Below, piece after piece: positions 1 to 11,889 of a DNA stretch of 64,000 bases. Each line of letters opens with the position of its first letter. Within the stretch, counting starts at the first letter, position 1. The notes beneath the pieces were generated by a model that saw only the letters and a list, made by a program, of their open reading frames with translations, was not told the origin of the DNA and searched no databases. The DNA is from Patellaria atrata CBS 101060 (taxonomy: Eukaryota; Ascomycota; Dothideomycetes; Patellariales; Patellariaceae): positions 1,887,817-1,951,816 of the forward strand of contig MU006090.1 of NCBI GenBank assembly GCA_010093705.1. The letters run 5' to 3'. Position numbers and translations under genes: made by a program.

Positions 1-551
1 ATGTTTGCATTGAAGCGGGTTGTGTAGTCTCGTTAATGGAGTCCAACACGGAATTGTACTCGTGCTGTATCTGTGGCTGTACCGCCATCATATCAGGTGT
101 TGGAGTCATCTCTATACTTTCAACTAGTATACTAGATGGCGAAACGTCTGTAGCAGATGTGTAAAAGTCATGGGGTATGGAAAGCGGGACGACCGGAGGG
201 GGGTCGAATTGCGTATGAACAGGCACAGCTTGATGGCCAAGCATCATCGAATTTTGGAACATCGTATACGCGTTCATCGACTTCTTGAAGTCTTGCTTGA
301 CCTTCGCGCGTCGGTTTTGGAACCAATTCTATACAACGCGCATCAGTTTGACTGCCCCGACAACGAAAGTGAATACTCACGTTGATTTTGTCCAAAGGAA
401 CGCCCAATGTCTCCGCAAATCCTTTCTTTGTATTAGTGTTCGGCTTATGTTGTTGCTGAAAATGCGCTTCCAGTATATCATGTTGCTCCTTGGTCAGGCG
501 AGGCTTCACATCGACAGACATTGCTGTCTGCTGCGGCCGTGACTCCGACAT
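1..551 (-). CDS. Homeobox transcription factor (partial, runs off the left edge)
   Basis: This is the N-terminal part of a homeodomain protein, a nuclear DNA-binding regulator. Exon 1 is 551-381 and exon 2 is 328-1 and beyond, with a 52-nt GTGAGT...AG intron at 329-380. Splicing joins LGVPLDKIN to NWFQNRRAKVKQ and so restores the helix-3 recognition motif WFQNRRAKVK. The homeodomain covers about residues 14-70, starting at KPRLTKEQ, and sits close to the N-terminus, as in several fungal homeobox factors. The reading frame stays open to base 1, so the C-terminal half is missing from the window. The ATG at 551 (MSESRPQQ) is preferred; an in-frame ATG at 521 (MSVDVKPR) is possible. The target genes cannot be told from the sequence. 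The assignment to the homeobox family is firm; the exact orthologue is not. Confidence 0.93.
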
Positions 552-3146
552 CTGCTCTGAAGAGATGAAAAGAATATTCCGTCGAGATGTCTGATCAAGT
601 TCGTATCCGGCTGGTCGGTGGCATATGTAAATAGGTGGATGCTTATAAGAATGGTTGATAATTGCTCGTTTTCCCCTAACCAGCGACAAGAGCAACAGGA
701 ATCGGTGGAAGCAAGAAGCAAGCTTGTTAGGCGAGAGGTCAGCTTTCTAGCAAGAGTGTCCAGGGCTATGGGAAAAGATTCCGAGTAGAAACGAGTGACT
801 TGAGTTAGCATAAGCTAGATGGGAAAGATGCAAAGAAAGAGTAGCGATCGAAAGTAAAGCCGTCGGTGGATAAAGTGAGGGAAAGGATAGCGCAACTGGG
901 GAGAGGGAGCGAAGAGGTCAAGGAGACGACAAGGACTGATGGTGGTTCAGGCGCGGGTGATCCCAGCGGCTACGAACTTGTACTTGAACACAAGCGACCC
1001 GGAAACCTAGTGCTTGTTCCTAAAGCCGCGGAGAGGCTGCCGAAGAGACGGGGCAGCGAATGTTTGGGGGGTACAAAATACGGGGGCACTGGCAAGTGGC
1101 AGCACAGCGAGCGAGTACACTGTCAACCGACGAAGGGACTGTTAGCCCAAGGGGCAGCATGATTTTGGGGGGGGTTCTGGGGGGTTATGGGGGGGGATAA
1201 TTGGGGGTTCGACGGTGGGTCATCAGGCTGGCATTCTGGCTCTCAGCATTTTTGGTGGAGACGAAGGCGGTGCTGAAGACAAGCGTGACAAGGACAAGGC
1301 GAAACAGGGGCACCCGGTCCATCATTGGAGAATGAGGTCGCTAAGAGAAGTCGGGGTTGGAAAGTGGTAGGGAAGTGCACTTGGATGACCAGTTGATTGG
1401 CTAAATCTGTGTGGCTATTGACTAGGGGTCAAGTTGATCATGCATAACTTTTTGCATTATTATTATTTCGATGGGGAGGGTAAGAGCTGCGACCAGCTGC
1501 ACCTGCCTGCTTGTGCTAAGAATAATATCAAATTCTGTACTTTAACTCGATTCATAACCCCCTTCTCGTCTGACAGCAGCCCCCCACCTCGCCTAGGAGG
1601 ATTGATGCTAAGGTAGCAATATCAGACCTATCGTCATATCTCGTGAGGTTTTTCGACTTGACGAGGATGTCCCCTTCAAGCGAAGGGCTGAAGGAATTCC
1701 TGAACAAAAAGGTCATCTGCTTTCAGTCATCATAAAGGGATGGAATTGCGGGATCATCGATAACGCCCGACATCTGAACGTCTCTCGGCCTTTTCGGGGG
1801 CGGCGGGATACTAAAAGGATCCCCAAAGCCAAAAAGTTCACGATATCGACTTTCATTGGTCCGTTGTGGAACTCTGAACACAGTACCAGCACAGATCTGG
1901 AGATCAGCACGAAGCTTGACCTGTGGAAAAAGAGCCACTATCCTTTTTTGAATCTTAATCCAGAACCGTTTCTCTTCCCTTTTCTACGCGAGCCACGTTG
2001 CCTTGCGAATTGCGAATAATTTACTGACGTCTTGTGCTGTCCGCGGGGTGTCGAATAATGATGATTTATCAACGAAAAGGAGCCGCTTAGAAGTACAGTA
2101 CTGCACTGTAGAGCAACGGACAACTCCGGCGTTTAAGTTGCTTGTACTGTACTGTACAGCTCGGTTGGCAAATTGTCGTCCGCCGAGGACAACAAGCTGC
2201 ATCCGGATTCTTGCTCTTAATGCTCTAGAGTGCTCTAAACTTCATCCCCGCCGCCGGCCAAGCTCCAAGTCTCCATCACGTTGGGTTCTGACTTTCTTGA
2301 ACGACATCATCCCGCAACGGACAAGAAGCCGGTACAGCGGTCATTTTTAGCACATTCAATCATTCTTTTCCCTTCGCGAAAGGTACAAGCGTACAGAACG
2401 CATATTCGGCTGTATCTTCAAAGTCTTGTGAGACGTACGACTTCCAAGGCCACGTCTGCATGTAAAAGGGGGGAGGGGCTAAATGCTGGTTCTTGGGATA
2501 AACACATCTGTACGTCCTTTCGGGCGCAGCTGTCCCTTGCAGCTTTGTGTCCCCCGCTGGTCTTCCACCATCGCGACCCAAGAAGACTTTCCAGCTTCAA
2601 TTTTGGGAATAACTCTGAGCGAAAGTGGCTGAGTGCTTGCAATCTTGCAGCTATTTGGCGTTCATCTAGTCTCCAAATCTTAAAGATAGAAAAAAGTCCC
2701 GAATTCTTCTTTTTGCAATCTCCGCGAATTTCTTTTTTGTACCATCCTTCCGGCGGGCCCCGAACATATGAAAGCACTCTCTGCTTATGATCATAAGTGG
2801 GCTGTAAGCTTGTAATGCGGTCCGACGTCGAGCGCTCCCATGAGTTTATTATCGGGAGACATTTCCAGCTTTTTGATTACAGTGCCTTGCCAGTTTAATT
2901 ATAGCATATAACACTTAAAGATCCTCTCCTTTAACCTATAGCGGATATAGATTTATAGGTACTTGTGAGTGTACTTTCATATTGTAGCTGCTAATTCCAA
3001 ATCGACCTTGCTTGTCACTGCCAGCAAGGTAAGGTATGCCATGACTAAATTACACGTCCAAGTATGCGCTGTAACCTTCTAGAATTACGCCGTTAACAGG
3101 ATGGAAAAGCCATGCAATGCAACACACCTCGAAATGGAGCATCCCC
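552..3146. other. Intergenic region upstream of the homeobox gene
   Basis: This stretch holds no credible gene. It is the upstream region of the homeobox gene (minus strand) and the 3' flank of the HAD phosphatase. It contains a G-tract cluster at 1167-1207 and two GTAC-palindrome patches at 2094-2110 and 2142-2160. The open frames here are short and have low-complexity products. Confidence 0.7.
1167..1207 (+). other. Four long G-tracts, candidate G-quadruplex
   Basis: G-runs of 8, 6, 8 and 5 lie at 1167-1174, 1179-1184, 1189-1196 and 1203-1207, separated by loops of 4, 4 and 6 bases. This fits the usual G-quadruplex pattern. It lies about 620 bp upstream of the homeobox start codon. Whether it folds or acts in regulation is unknown. 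Confidence 0.6.
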
Positions 3147-4026
3147 CTAAGTGATCAGAGCGTTTCTGATCTCAATTCTAACCTCTTGGGTCTTGCTGTC
3201 CCATTCGGTCATTGTCACACTACTCAAGTCACGCAGAATCCAGTCGGCGCCGGCTTCCTTCAGTGATTCGATAGCATGCGAGGTCGCAACGGCCACAACT
3301 TTGAATCCAGCAGCCTTCCCAGCCTTGATTCCTGAAGGTGCGTCTTCAAAGACCAAAACTTCCCCGTCGTCGGGCAGATTGAGCTTCTTTTTGCCCAGTA
3401 GGTAGCACGCCGGATCAGGCTTACCTCGCGGCACGTCTTCAGCGGACACAAGGTGCTTCGGGTGAGCAAGCTTCAAGATATCTAGCCATCCGGTCACTAG
3501 TGACGTGGTACCAGATGTTACGATAGCCCAAGGTGCACCTGCTTCTTCGAGTTGGTTGAGGAGCGAACGGCTACCGGGCAGTTCCACGGCGTCGGCTCCG
3601 AACTCCTTTGGAATCAGTCCCTCTTGATATTTTACGTCTGTGGGAATTTGATTAGTTTCGCTAAACCATCTCGATACGGAAGCTTACAATCCCAGTTAGC
3701 TAGTTTTGGGTCGTGGAGTCCAAGAACGTCTATTGATCTTCTTCCGTGCGACGTAGCTAAGATAACATCCGGATCTATCCCTATCTGATTTCCTATTCTA
3801 ACTATATAAGCAGTGCTCCGTTGTAAGCATATCGGGGGAAATTACCTGGACCAATACTTGATGATAGCATTTGTAGAGTCGATTATAGTCCCATCCATAT
3901 CAAATAGCTGTGCCGGATTTAGAAAGGTTGTACAACTTCCAGGTGTTGTTCTCTTACAAGTCCCGAAAACGAGTGTACCACTGCTGGTGCTTCGAAACGA
4001 GGTTTCTGTTCAATAATTGACATCAT
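3147..4026 (-). CDS. HAD-superfamily phosphatase (glycerol-1-phosphatase / 2-deoxyglucose-6-phosphatase type)
   Basis: This is a cytosolic sugar-phosphate phosphatase of the haloacid dehalogenase fold, close to yeast Gpp1/Gpp2 (Rhr2), which make glycerol from glycerol-3-phosphate. Exons are 4026-3958, 3907-3846, 3797-3688 and 3637-3147, giving 243 aa. Motif I (LFDMDGTIIDST, nucleophile Asp plus DxDGT) is created at the first splice junction. Motif II is IVTSGT, and motifs III/IV are GKPDPACYL and VFEDAPSGIKAG. The cap segment GIDPDVILATSHGRR matches this phosphatase group. The length is normal for the family. Either Met at 4026 or 4023 could be the start. It is divergent from the GTPase gene, with about 350 bp between start codons. 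The substrate (glycerol-3-phosphate or deoxyglucose-6-phosphate) cannot be decided from sequence alone. Confidence 0.93.
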
Positions 4027-4376
4027 TTTACTTGAGAGAGTAAGACGAGAAAATGATCGATATGGTAAGAAGAGATTGACTGAATGGATATGCTCAATAT
4101 ACCAAAGACTCCACTTATAGTCGTTGAAAAAACTGAAGATAAGAAATACAAGCACTAACCTAAGGTAAAATCTCACCTCAGACAGTTCGGAAGTAGCATT
4201 GCCAAATGAGGAAATGAAGCCGTCCAATCACGTGCGAGAGTCCGAGCACACATGGTTGGTAGCCGGAGTCGGAATAACAATTTCACCGAACATGCATCTT
4301 AGCGTGCCTTATCGTAACATTTTTGCGGGTGATCAAAAAATGATAGAAACTCTAAGAGCTCATAGAAGAGACAACC
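4027..4376. promoter_or_regulatory. Shared divergent promoter, HAD phosphatase / Grn1
   Basis: This 350-bp spacer between two start codons on opposite strands must carry both core promoters and both 5' leaders. No specific factor site was recognised. It is AT-rich around 4110-4160. Confidence 0.6.
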
Positions 4377-6163
4377 ATGAAGGTCGGAAGTAAGTGAAAA
4401 GTACGTAGATTTTATGATTTATTTATTCACATCGTTTTAGAGCCTAAATCAAAACGTGTACCGGTGCGACTACGCCACAAGATCGAAAAAGCTTCCGCTG
4501 CAAAACAGCGAAAACAGAGAAAATTAGCAAAACAGGTACGGAAATCGAGTACCTTTGCCCCATATCTACTGAAAACCTTGTTCCATGTCTAGAATCCACA
4601 ATGGCGGTCGCGGCTAAAAAAGGATCCTGGAATCCCAAATCTGTTCCCATATAAGGATAAGATTCTACACGAAATCGAAGAAACTAGGCGATTGAAAGAA
4701 GAAGAAAAGGAACGGAAGAAGGAGGATGCTAAAGCAAGGAGGTTAGGAGTTCCCACTACCACGACCGAGGAGCAATCCAAAAATGAGAGAGTGAGTAGAG
4801 AGGAAGACGAAGCCTTAGAAGACTACGGCTCGGGCGAGGAGGATGAAGCCATGGAAGAGGTACGGAAATTTATGTTACACCATGACCCCAACCTAAGTAT
4901 TCACTTCTGTCTCAGGACGACGCAAATCCAATGGCTGCCTTATTAGCTTCAGCACGAGCGCGTGCCGCCGAATACGATAACGAAAAGGGGGAGGACGCTG
5001 AAATGATGGACGAAGAGGACGAAGAGGAAGATGAATGGGATGGAATTGACGAAGATGGTAGCGTTCGGAAGCATTCAGGGTTATCAAAACCAAGAAAAGA
5101 CTCCTCCAGAAAAGCTTTCGACAAATCTTTCAAGCAGGTCGTGGAACAAGCAGACGTGATTCTATATGTGTTAGACGCAAGAGATCCGGAAGGTACAAGA
5201 TCAAGAGAGGTTGAGCGCATGGTCATGGCAGCCGAGGGAGGTAATAAGCGGTTAATTCTGATACTGAACAAGATCGACTTAATTCCTCCTCCTGCGCTAA
5301 AGGGATGGCTACAACACCTAAAACGATCCTTCCCGACTCTCCCACTACGAGCATCAAATCCTGCACCGAATGCTAGGACTTTCGATCATAAGCAGCACAC
5401 CGTAAAAGGAACATCTGAGAATTTGCTCAAGGCACTTAAGGCTTATTCACAGTCAAAACAACTCAAGCGCTCAACGTCTGTTGGCGTTATCGGGTACCCC
5501 AATGTCGGCAAGTCATCAGTGGTGAACTCTTTACTCTCAAGCTTAGGAGGCAGGACAGCAGCTTGTCCCACGGGCGCAGAAGCCGGTATCACGACATCAA
5601 TGCGAGAAGTAAAATTAGATAACAAACTTAAGCTTCTGGACTCCCCCGGTATCGTATTTCCCAATGCATTCGACTCATCCACATCGAAGAAAGAAGAGCA
5701 GGCGCGCCTAATTCTGCTCAATGCTATTCCACCCAAAGAGATTGATGACCCTGTGCCTGCGGTCACCATGTTGTTACAAAGGCTTTCTACCTCCCAGGAC
5801 ATGCTGTCAGGTTTGTTATCCGTATACAACCTGCCTCCATTGATGATAACCAACGGCGACGTCACCACGGACTTCCTGGTCCAGGTAGCTAAGAAGCGAG
5901 GAAGGTTAGGGAAAGGCGGTGTTCCCAATCTCCACAGTGCTGCGCGGACGGTCCTCACAGACTGGAGAGACGGCAGGATTCGGGGATGGGTAGTGCCACC
6001 TACTCTACAAGTCGCGACGAGCAATTCAGCAGAGAGTACAGGTTCGGGAGATGCGCCAGTTGGAGATCAGAAGGAGATTGTCACTCAGTGGGCCGCAGAG
6101 TTCAAGCTTGATGGACTTTGGGGAGATGGTGGTGATGATGCTGCAGAAGTCATGGAATCATGA
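4377..6163 (+). CDS. Nucleolar GTPase of the Grn1/Nug1 (nucleostemin) family
   Basis: This circularly permuted GTPase is needed for 60S ribosomal subunit assembly and acts in the nucleolus. Exons are 4377-4389, 4441-4535, 4593-4859 and 4916-6163, about 540 aa. Exon 1 encodes only four full codons (MKVG); splicing gives MKVGKPKSKRVPVRLRHK, the classic basic nucleolar-targeting start of the family. The GN3L domain follows (RSRLKKDPGIPNLFPYK), then an acidic coiled-coil stretch near 150-172. The GTPase motifs come in the permuted order: G4 NKID (about 243), G1 GYPNVGKSS (about 318), G2 TT (about 351), G3 DSPG (about 367). An AT-rich intron with a TTTTAG acceptor supports the tiny first exon. It shares a promoter with the HAD phosphatase. 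Grn1 and Nug1 cannot be told apart with certainty by eye. Confidence 0.95.
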
Positions 6164-7342
6164 GATGAATTAGGAAAGACTAGTTAACGACAAGATGTCA
6201 TTTGCAGCTACAGTCCGCTGTTGATGAACATTGATGAGGAGTTTATTTACGGGATGTGCTGACAATACTGGAACAAATAGTCGCCTTTAACGACTTCTAG
6301 AGGTTTTCAATCCTACCCAATTCTTCATTCACAGTGATAGATTTGCAACACTCAACGCGGATGAGGCTTTCCAGATTCTTTGACAAGCGTTGGCGTTGCT
6401 TGCCGTGACTGCCAAGTCAGGGTTTCCTTCGAGATGAAAAGCTTAGAATCACCACGGCTCTTAAGTCTCTTTTAACTCTTATTGCATGCTCCCTTCAATC
6501 TTTCTTTCCGACATTTCTGCTCGGATACAATGTCTATCAAAGTAGATAAGTTCTTACGCTTATCTTCGACGGTAACAGAAGCTCCAAACACCTTACCATA
6601 ACAATGGAGAGGCATGTCGCCTCGTACGTCATGCAGTAAGTCCCCACGCTTCGCCCGCTCAATACACTGGACCTCGGGACGAACTATGGGCTGCTAATTA
6701 CCAACTTTTTCACATTGATGTGACGGTTGGAATGTAGATAAGAAGATATCGGTTACTGGTATCTTGGATATTGTAGGTATAGCTGTTTGAGCGTCTCAGC
6801 AATTAGTAGGTGGGTATGCTTCTATTATGTTCTCCCTCCAGTCTCTCCCAGCAAACATCCTTTCATCTGCTACAGAGAGTGGAAGATGGAATATTGCTCC
6901 AGAAGATTTCATGTTTAAGAATATTTTGCAACATATCAAGCTATCTTGGAAGCTTGGAAAGACTTAGCTCACACAACCCAATTCACAATAACAGAGATGT
7001 ACAAGAATATTTAAGCTGCACGATCGCGTGATCGACAGAATTCAGAGATAAGAGATCGGTAACGAGTCCTATTCATTGGTTGCTAGGGTGGTTCGTCCCT
7101 CTACCTTCTCCTTGGTATGGGGAAGGTTAGGGTTCAGCGTTGATCTCTATAACGCCTCCTGTTGCTCTTTTCGCCTACTTGGTGCATGTGTGATGTCGTG
7201 TGCTCTCTGCCGATCTCTGTCGTTTATTCCTGCTGTTGTAGTATCAAAGAAATTAAGTATTTAACTGCGCTCCTGTCTGTTATGCTTCTTCAGCTTTGCA
7301 CTCTTCACATCAATCAAGCCCGCCCTTCTAACAGTCGCTATC
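6164..7342. other. Intergenic region upstream of the amino-acid permease
   Basis: No gene is supported here. The last 80 bases (about 7260-7340) are pyrimidine-rich, as is common just upstream of fungal start codons. The rest is 3' flank of the GTPase gene and upstream sequence of the permease. The open frames (the longest is 73 codons) show no recognisable domain. Confidence 0.6.
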
Positions 7343-9348
7343 ATGGAAAGCAAAGAGAAGGATGTCGAGAAGGGTTCACCTTCTCCCCCTCGTTATGATG
7401 GAACCGCCGATTATGGTACCGCTGAGGAGACTAAAACCGGCACCAAGTTTAGCAGGTTTATTGATAGCTTCAAGAGGAATCCCAATGCAAGGGTCGTTAC
7501 GGAAGCAGTCGATGAAGAAGGAAAACCACTTGAGGATCAGCCGCCAGCTGAGCCTGCGTTGGCGATGAAACTGAAGCCTCGGCATTTGCAGATGATTGCT
7601 ATTGGGGGTTCTATCGGTCAGTTCACTGAGATATTGCTCTGTTATGACTTTTCAGGGCTAATATTCGATATCAGGTACTGGTTTATTCGTCGGATCGGGA
7701 TCAGCACTTGCCAACGGTGGTCCAGCATCTCTCGTCATCTCCTTCGGCTTGATTGGTATCATGCTGTTTTGCACCGTTCATGCACTGGGAGAACTTGCTG
7801 TTGCATTTCCAGTAGCGGGTTCATTTGCAGTGTATTCCACACGATTCCTCGACCCTGCGTGGGGTTTTGCTATGGCATGGAACTATGCTCTGTCCTGGCT
7901 CGTCACGCTTCCGCTTGAAATAGTGGCAGCGTCAATTACAATATCGTATTGGCAAGGTGCAAAAGATGTGAATCCGTCGGCATGGGTGACACTTTTCCTG
8001 TTCTTGATTATCAGTATCAACCTTTTCGGTGTCAGGGGATACGGTGAAGCCGAATTTGTCTTCTCTATCATTAAGGTAGCTGCTGTCATCGGGTTTATGT
8101 GAGTTTTGAAATATTTCTTGAGACGGATTTCCGCGAAACTGATCAGTCAATAGTATTCTAGGCATAATCATTGATGTAGGAGGGATTCCAGGCGGGCCCG
8201 GTTATATGGGAGCAAAATATTGGTCAGTATCACTTCTACCCCCAACACATCCCCACTGTGATACTGACCGTTGTAGGTATAATCCAGGAGCATTCCACAA
8301 TGGTTTCAAAGGGCTTTGCTCCGTCTTCATTACAGCCGCTTTCTCTTTCTCCGGAACGGAGCTCGTAGGTCTCTGTGCTGCCGAGACAGAGAACCCCCGT
8401 AAATCTTTACCCACAGCTGTAAAGCAAGTCTTCTGGCGTATCTGTCTGGTAAGAATTCTCCGCACCATTCCACACAAACGTAACTCAAAGAACAAGCTCT
8501 CATACCTCCTATTTTAGTTTTACATGATCTCCCTCACCGTCGTCGGCGTCCTCGTCCCCTACGACGACCCCAACCTACTCAATGGCAGCGGTAGCTCCGA
8601 CGCCAACGCCTCCCCCTTCGTCATCGCCGTCCGCAACGCAGGAATCAAAGCCGTCCCCTCAATCATGAACGTCGTCATCATGATCGCCGTCCTCAGCGTC
8701 GGCAACTCCGCCGTCTACGGCTCCTCCCGCACCCTCGCCGCCCTCGCCGACCGCGGCCAGGCCCCCAAAATTCTAGGCTACATCGACCGCTCCGGCCGGC
8801 CCCTCGTATCCATCCTCCTCGCCTCCGCGATCGGCTTCTTCTGCTACATCGTCGCCGCCGGTACCGACACGAGGGAAGCCGCGTTTAACTGGATGGTCGC
8901 TATCTCCGGCCTCGCCGTCATCTTCACCTGGGGCTCTATCTGCGCATGTCACATCCGCTTCCGGCAGGCGTGGAAAGCACAGGGACATACGCTGGACGAG
9001 CTCGCGTTCCGCTCGCAGGCCGGCGTTGTCGGCTCCTGGATTGGCCTTGTCATGAATATCCTTATCTTGGTGGCGCAGTTCTGGACCGGCTTTGCGCCCG
9101 TCGGGTACGGTGGTATGGCCGGCGGCGAGAGGACGGAGAATTGGTTCATGAGTTATCTCGCGTTTCCGATCGTGTTGTGTTTTTATATTGGGTTTAAGGT
9201 TGTCAGGAGGACGAGGATTAAGAGGTTGCATGAGATTGATATTACGAGCGGCAGGAGGGAGCTTAATCTTCAAGAGATTTTGGAGGAGGAGCGCGCAGAG
9301 CAGGCGAGGTGGCCGAGGTGGAAGAGGGTTTATAAGACGTTTTGTTAA
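7343..9348 (+). CDS. Amino-acid permease (APC superfamily, general permease type)
   Basis: This plasma-membrane amino-acid/proton symporter has 589 aa and about 12 membrane segments. Exons are 7343-7616, 7675-8098, 8154-8222, 8277-8448 and 8518-9348; all junction phases agree. A cytosolic N-terminus of about 80 residues ends in KLKPRHLQMIAIGGSIG, and the splice adds TGLFVGSGSAL, the family's TM1 signature. FSFSGTELVGLCAAETENPR is the conserved loop before TM6. The C-terminal tail is charged (EILEEERAEQARWPRWKR). It resembles the fungal Gap1/Inda1-type permeases; substrate range is not visible. Exon 5 has base use unlike the earlier exons: third positions are almost all C from 8518 to about 8950, then mostly G or T to the stop (see findings). 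Convergent with the LtrA gene. Confidence 0.95.
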
Positions 9349-9811
9349 AGACGGGAGGGGTTTGTCGATACTGACCCGGGGGAAGGGGGCGATTTATGGT
9401 TCGGGGATATTGAGTGTGTACTGTACTTTACCTTATTGTAAGAAATAAATTGGTTCTTATGGAGTGCTGGATGTTGAGGCCCACACTATTCGCCGATGTG
9501 TATTTCGGTTCCTGCACACGTGGTAAATAGTCGTTGCGACAATGAGAGCGATGGGACGACGGCTATGTGGATAACTCTTTTACCTAATAAGATACACAAC
9601 ATGGTAAGAATTCGGATGAGAGTGACTCGCCAGAAGGGTGGCTCGGAAGCGGGATACTGACGACCCTGTGACGCTTTCGAGTACAGGCACAGAAAATTAT
9701 TCGTGAAATGAAAAGACTCGAAACACGCAAAACGGCCACCTATTACTTCCACCTCCTGGCCGCTAAGATAGCCTCAGACAACCCCTACCATATCCTCAAC
9801 ACGGTAGCGCC
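9349..9811. other. Convergent 3' flanks, permease / LtrA protein
   Basis: This 463-bp stretch between two stop codons holds both 3' untranslated regions. No gene or clear structure was seen. Confidence 0.6.
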
Positions 9812-11889
9812 CTAATGGCGCTTCCCTCCCAGTATCATAACATGATTGAACAAAACCGTAATACCAAGCGCCAAACACAGCGTCGGCAAGAGCCACGCGG
9901 AGAATAGATAATTCACCATGACCGTCTGTCCCGGCGCCGCATACATCAAGCTGAGCAGCGCAATCCCCAATCCAACCAAAATATTCGAAGCACCCTTGAG
10001 CCACTGTCCTGACGTCTTGGGACGTTCGGAGATGTATCCGAGCACGCCGATGAGGATGACGGATGTGCCTGCGCAGATAAAGAAATATAGGAAGATAAGC
10101 GATTGCATATCGTCTACCTTGTCGATCTGGCCTTCGATGGTCGGCTCGTGGCCGTGCTTGGGTTCCGGTGCCTCGACGCCGATGGAGGCGAATAGCGCAT
10201 TGGCACATGTCAGTAGGATATCCGATATGCTGTTCGCAATCACGCTCTGTCGCTCCTCGGTAGTGATGTTCGCAGTGCTGGAGGCGAGAATGGCGGTGAG
10301 GGATCTGTTCACGTTTTCTATGGCTGGGCCGAAGTCAACACCGGGTTGTGGGTAATCGAACACGAAGGACCATGCGGTTGTGTTCAGATCGGTGACTAGG
10401 GATCCGGTGGAGTTCCAATGGGAGATATCGCGGGTGATATATTTAGTGAAAGTGAAGATGCCTTCGACGGCCTGCCGAAATTTGATGAACTGGGAGATAC
10501 CTTCAAGGCAAAGGACGAGCGTGAGGTGGAAAGGGAAGTGTAAGAAAGACCAGATTTGTTGAAAGATGGTTCCAAAGTGTTTTTCTGAGATGCGATCGAA
10601 GTAGAGCATGTAGAGGAAGTACTATCCGAGGGCGTTAGCCATCGTCTTTTTATACTGCCCAGCCATCAGGCCATGTAAAGCTTACAATGATCAGAACTGA
10701 CGAGAGGATTTGTCCAATTATCCCAGCGCGGAAGGTATAACCGTTATTCACAATAGATGAGATAGCTGTGCAAATAACCGTTATGCCCTCCCCGAGAATG
10801 ATGAGCGTTAGGAGACTCATGCGTTGGACGAAATGAGTACCTTTGAAACTGATAACTCGCCAAAAGGAGGAGATACCGATGACGATAGCGGTCTCCAAGA
10901 TAGCGACAACATAGAAACAGATATAGACATGGTTGATTACCGGATTCTCAGGGCTGATGTTCCTCGGAAATACAAATGCTAATCCGAGATAGATCATGGC
11001 TGCCACAAAGTACGTACCGATGATTAATGCCATGGGTAACATCGTCCGACGATAATTCCTGACGAACCATATGGACAGACCATATTGGAGACAGAGAACC
11101 AATCTACTTGCCATCAGAATAAAAGCCATAGCCTTGAACTCAGAGTAATCGGCTATCTCCTTGCCTGGCTTCCAGGTTGGGGCCACAACGGCAAAGCCAA
11201 CCATAACTCCAAATTGTCCAGCTTTGCAGCAGCGATTGAAAACACTATCGGCGGAAAATCGAACATCGTAGAGGGAGACCTGATACCAGGTGAACCACAA
11301 TAAGCAGAAAAAACCAATGTACGCGGTTAGAGCTGAGTCTGGTCAGCAGTGCTCTTCCGGTTACCCCTATCATGCTATTCCTCGACTATACGCTGTCTCT
11401 AGCTATACTATGCAGAAAATGGAGAAAGGTATATGGATGTGCTGGAATCATATAATGATATTCACCTTGAAATTTACAAATAAGTGTATAGTACAGGAGT
11501 CTAGAATGCAAATCATGAGGGGGAAGGAGACACTGAATGATGAGACTATGGTACGTACAACTTTTATCATTGATTTCGAGCAGACTACTGAATGTTGATA
11601 AATTCGCCACGAAGAAAAGGTCGTAGAAGAGTTCTATGGTGGTTGCTTCAGCATGGCGGCGGAATGCGGGTGTTTCGCAGAAGGCCTCGTCTTCAGCTAC
11701 CAATGGAATTGAGTCTCGACCTGGGCTTTGCGTGTGTATAATCCCATTTGATTTCTGACTACCTGCATATGTAGTGTAGCTTTGCATGATTTCCATTCTC
11801 TCGGCTTTGACAAGGGGGCTAGCAATGAACTTGAGATGCCCGTGGCCATGTTTCCCAGGCTCATGTTTCCCGTGGCCATATTCTGTCAT
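9812..11889 (-). CDS. Low-temperature-requirement A (LtrA)-family membrane protein
   Basis: This polytopic membrane protein of the LtrA family (PF06772) has 595 aa. Exons are 11889-11559, 11332-10686 and 10621-9812; the two splices are in phase and give IELFYDLFFVANLSTF (residues about 85-100), SLTAYIGFFCLLWFTWYQ and LIIYFLYMLYFDRI. The first is the family hallmark. The N-terminus is His- and Gly-rich (GHGKHEPGKHGHGHLK), which might bind metal, though that is only inference. Several hydrophobic helices follow. A long extracellular or lumenal loop near the C-terminal third contains possible N-glycosylation sites. The family was named from a Listeria cold-growth gene; its biochemical role in fungi is not known. 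No partner gene is nearby. Confidence 0.9.

Noticed and set aside
866-1162. Open frame of 98 codons upstream of the homeobox gene
   Set aside because: No domain, purine-rich composition, and no supporting context.
2003-2790. Overlapping plus-strand open frames of 115 and 169 codons, and minus-strand shadows
   Set aside because: They overlap each other on both strands and partly translate the GTAC palindromes; none has a recognisable motif.
8773-9273. Minus-strand open frame of 166 codons
   Set aside because: It is antisense to permease exon 5, whose extreme C/G third-position bias removes stops from other frames.
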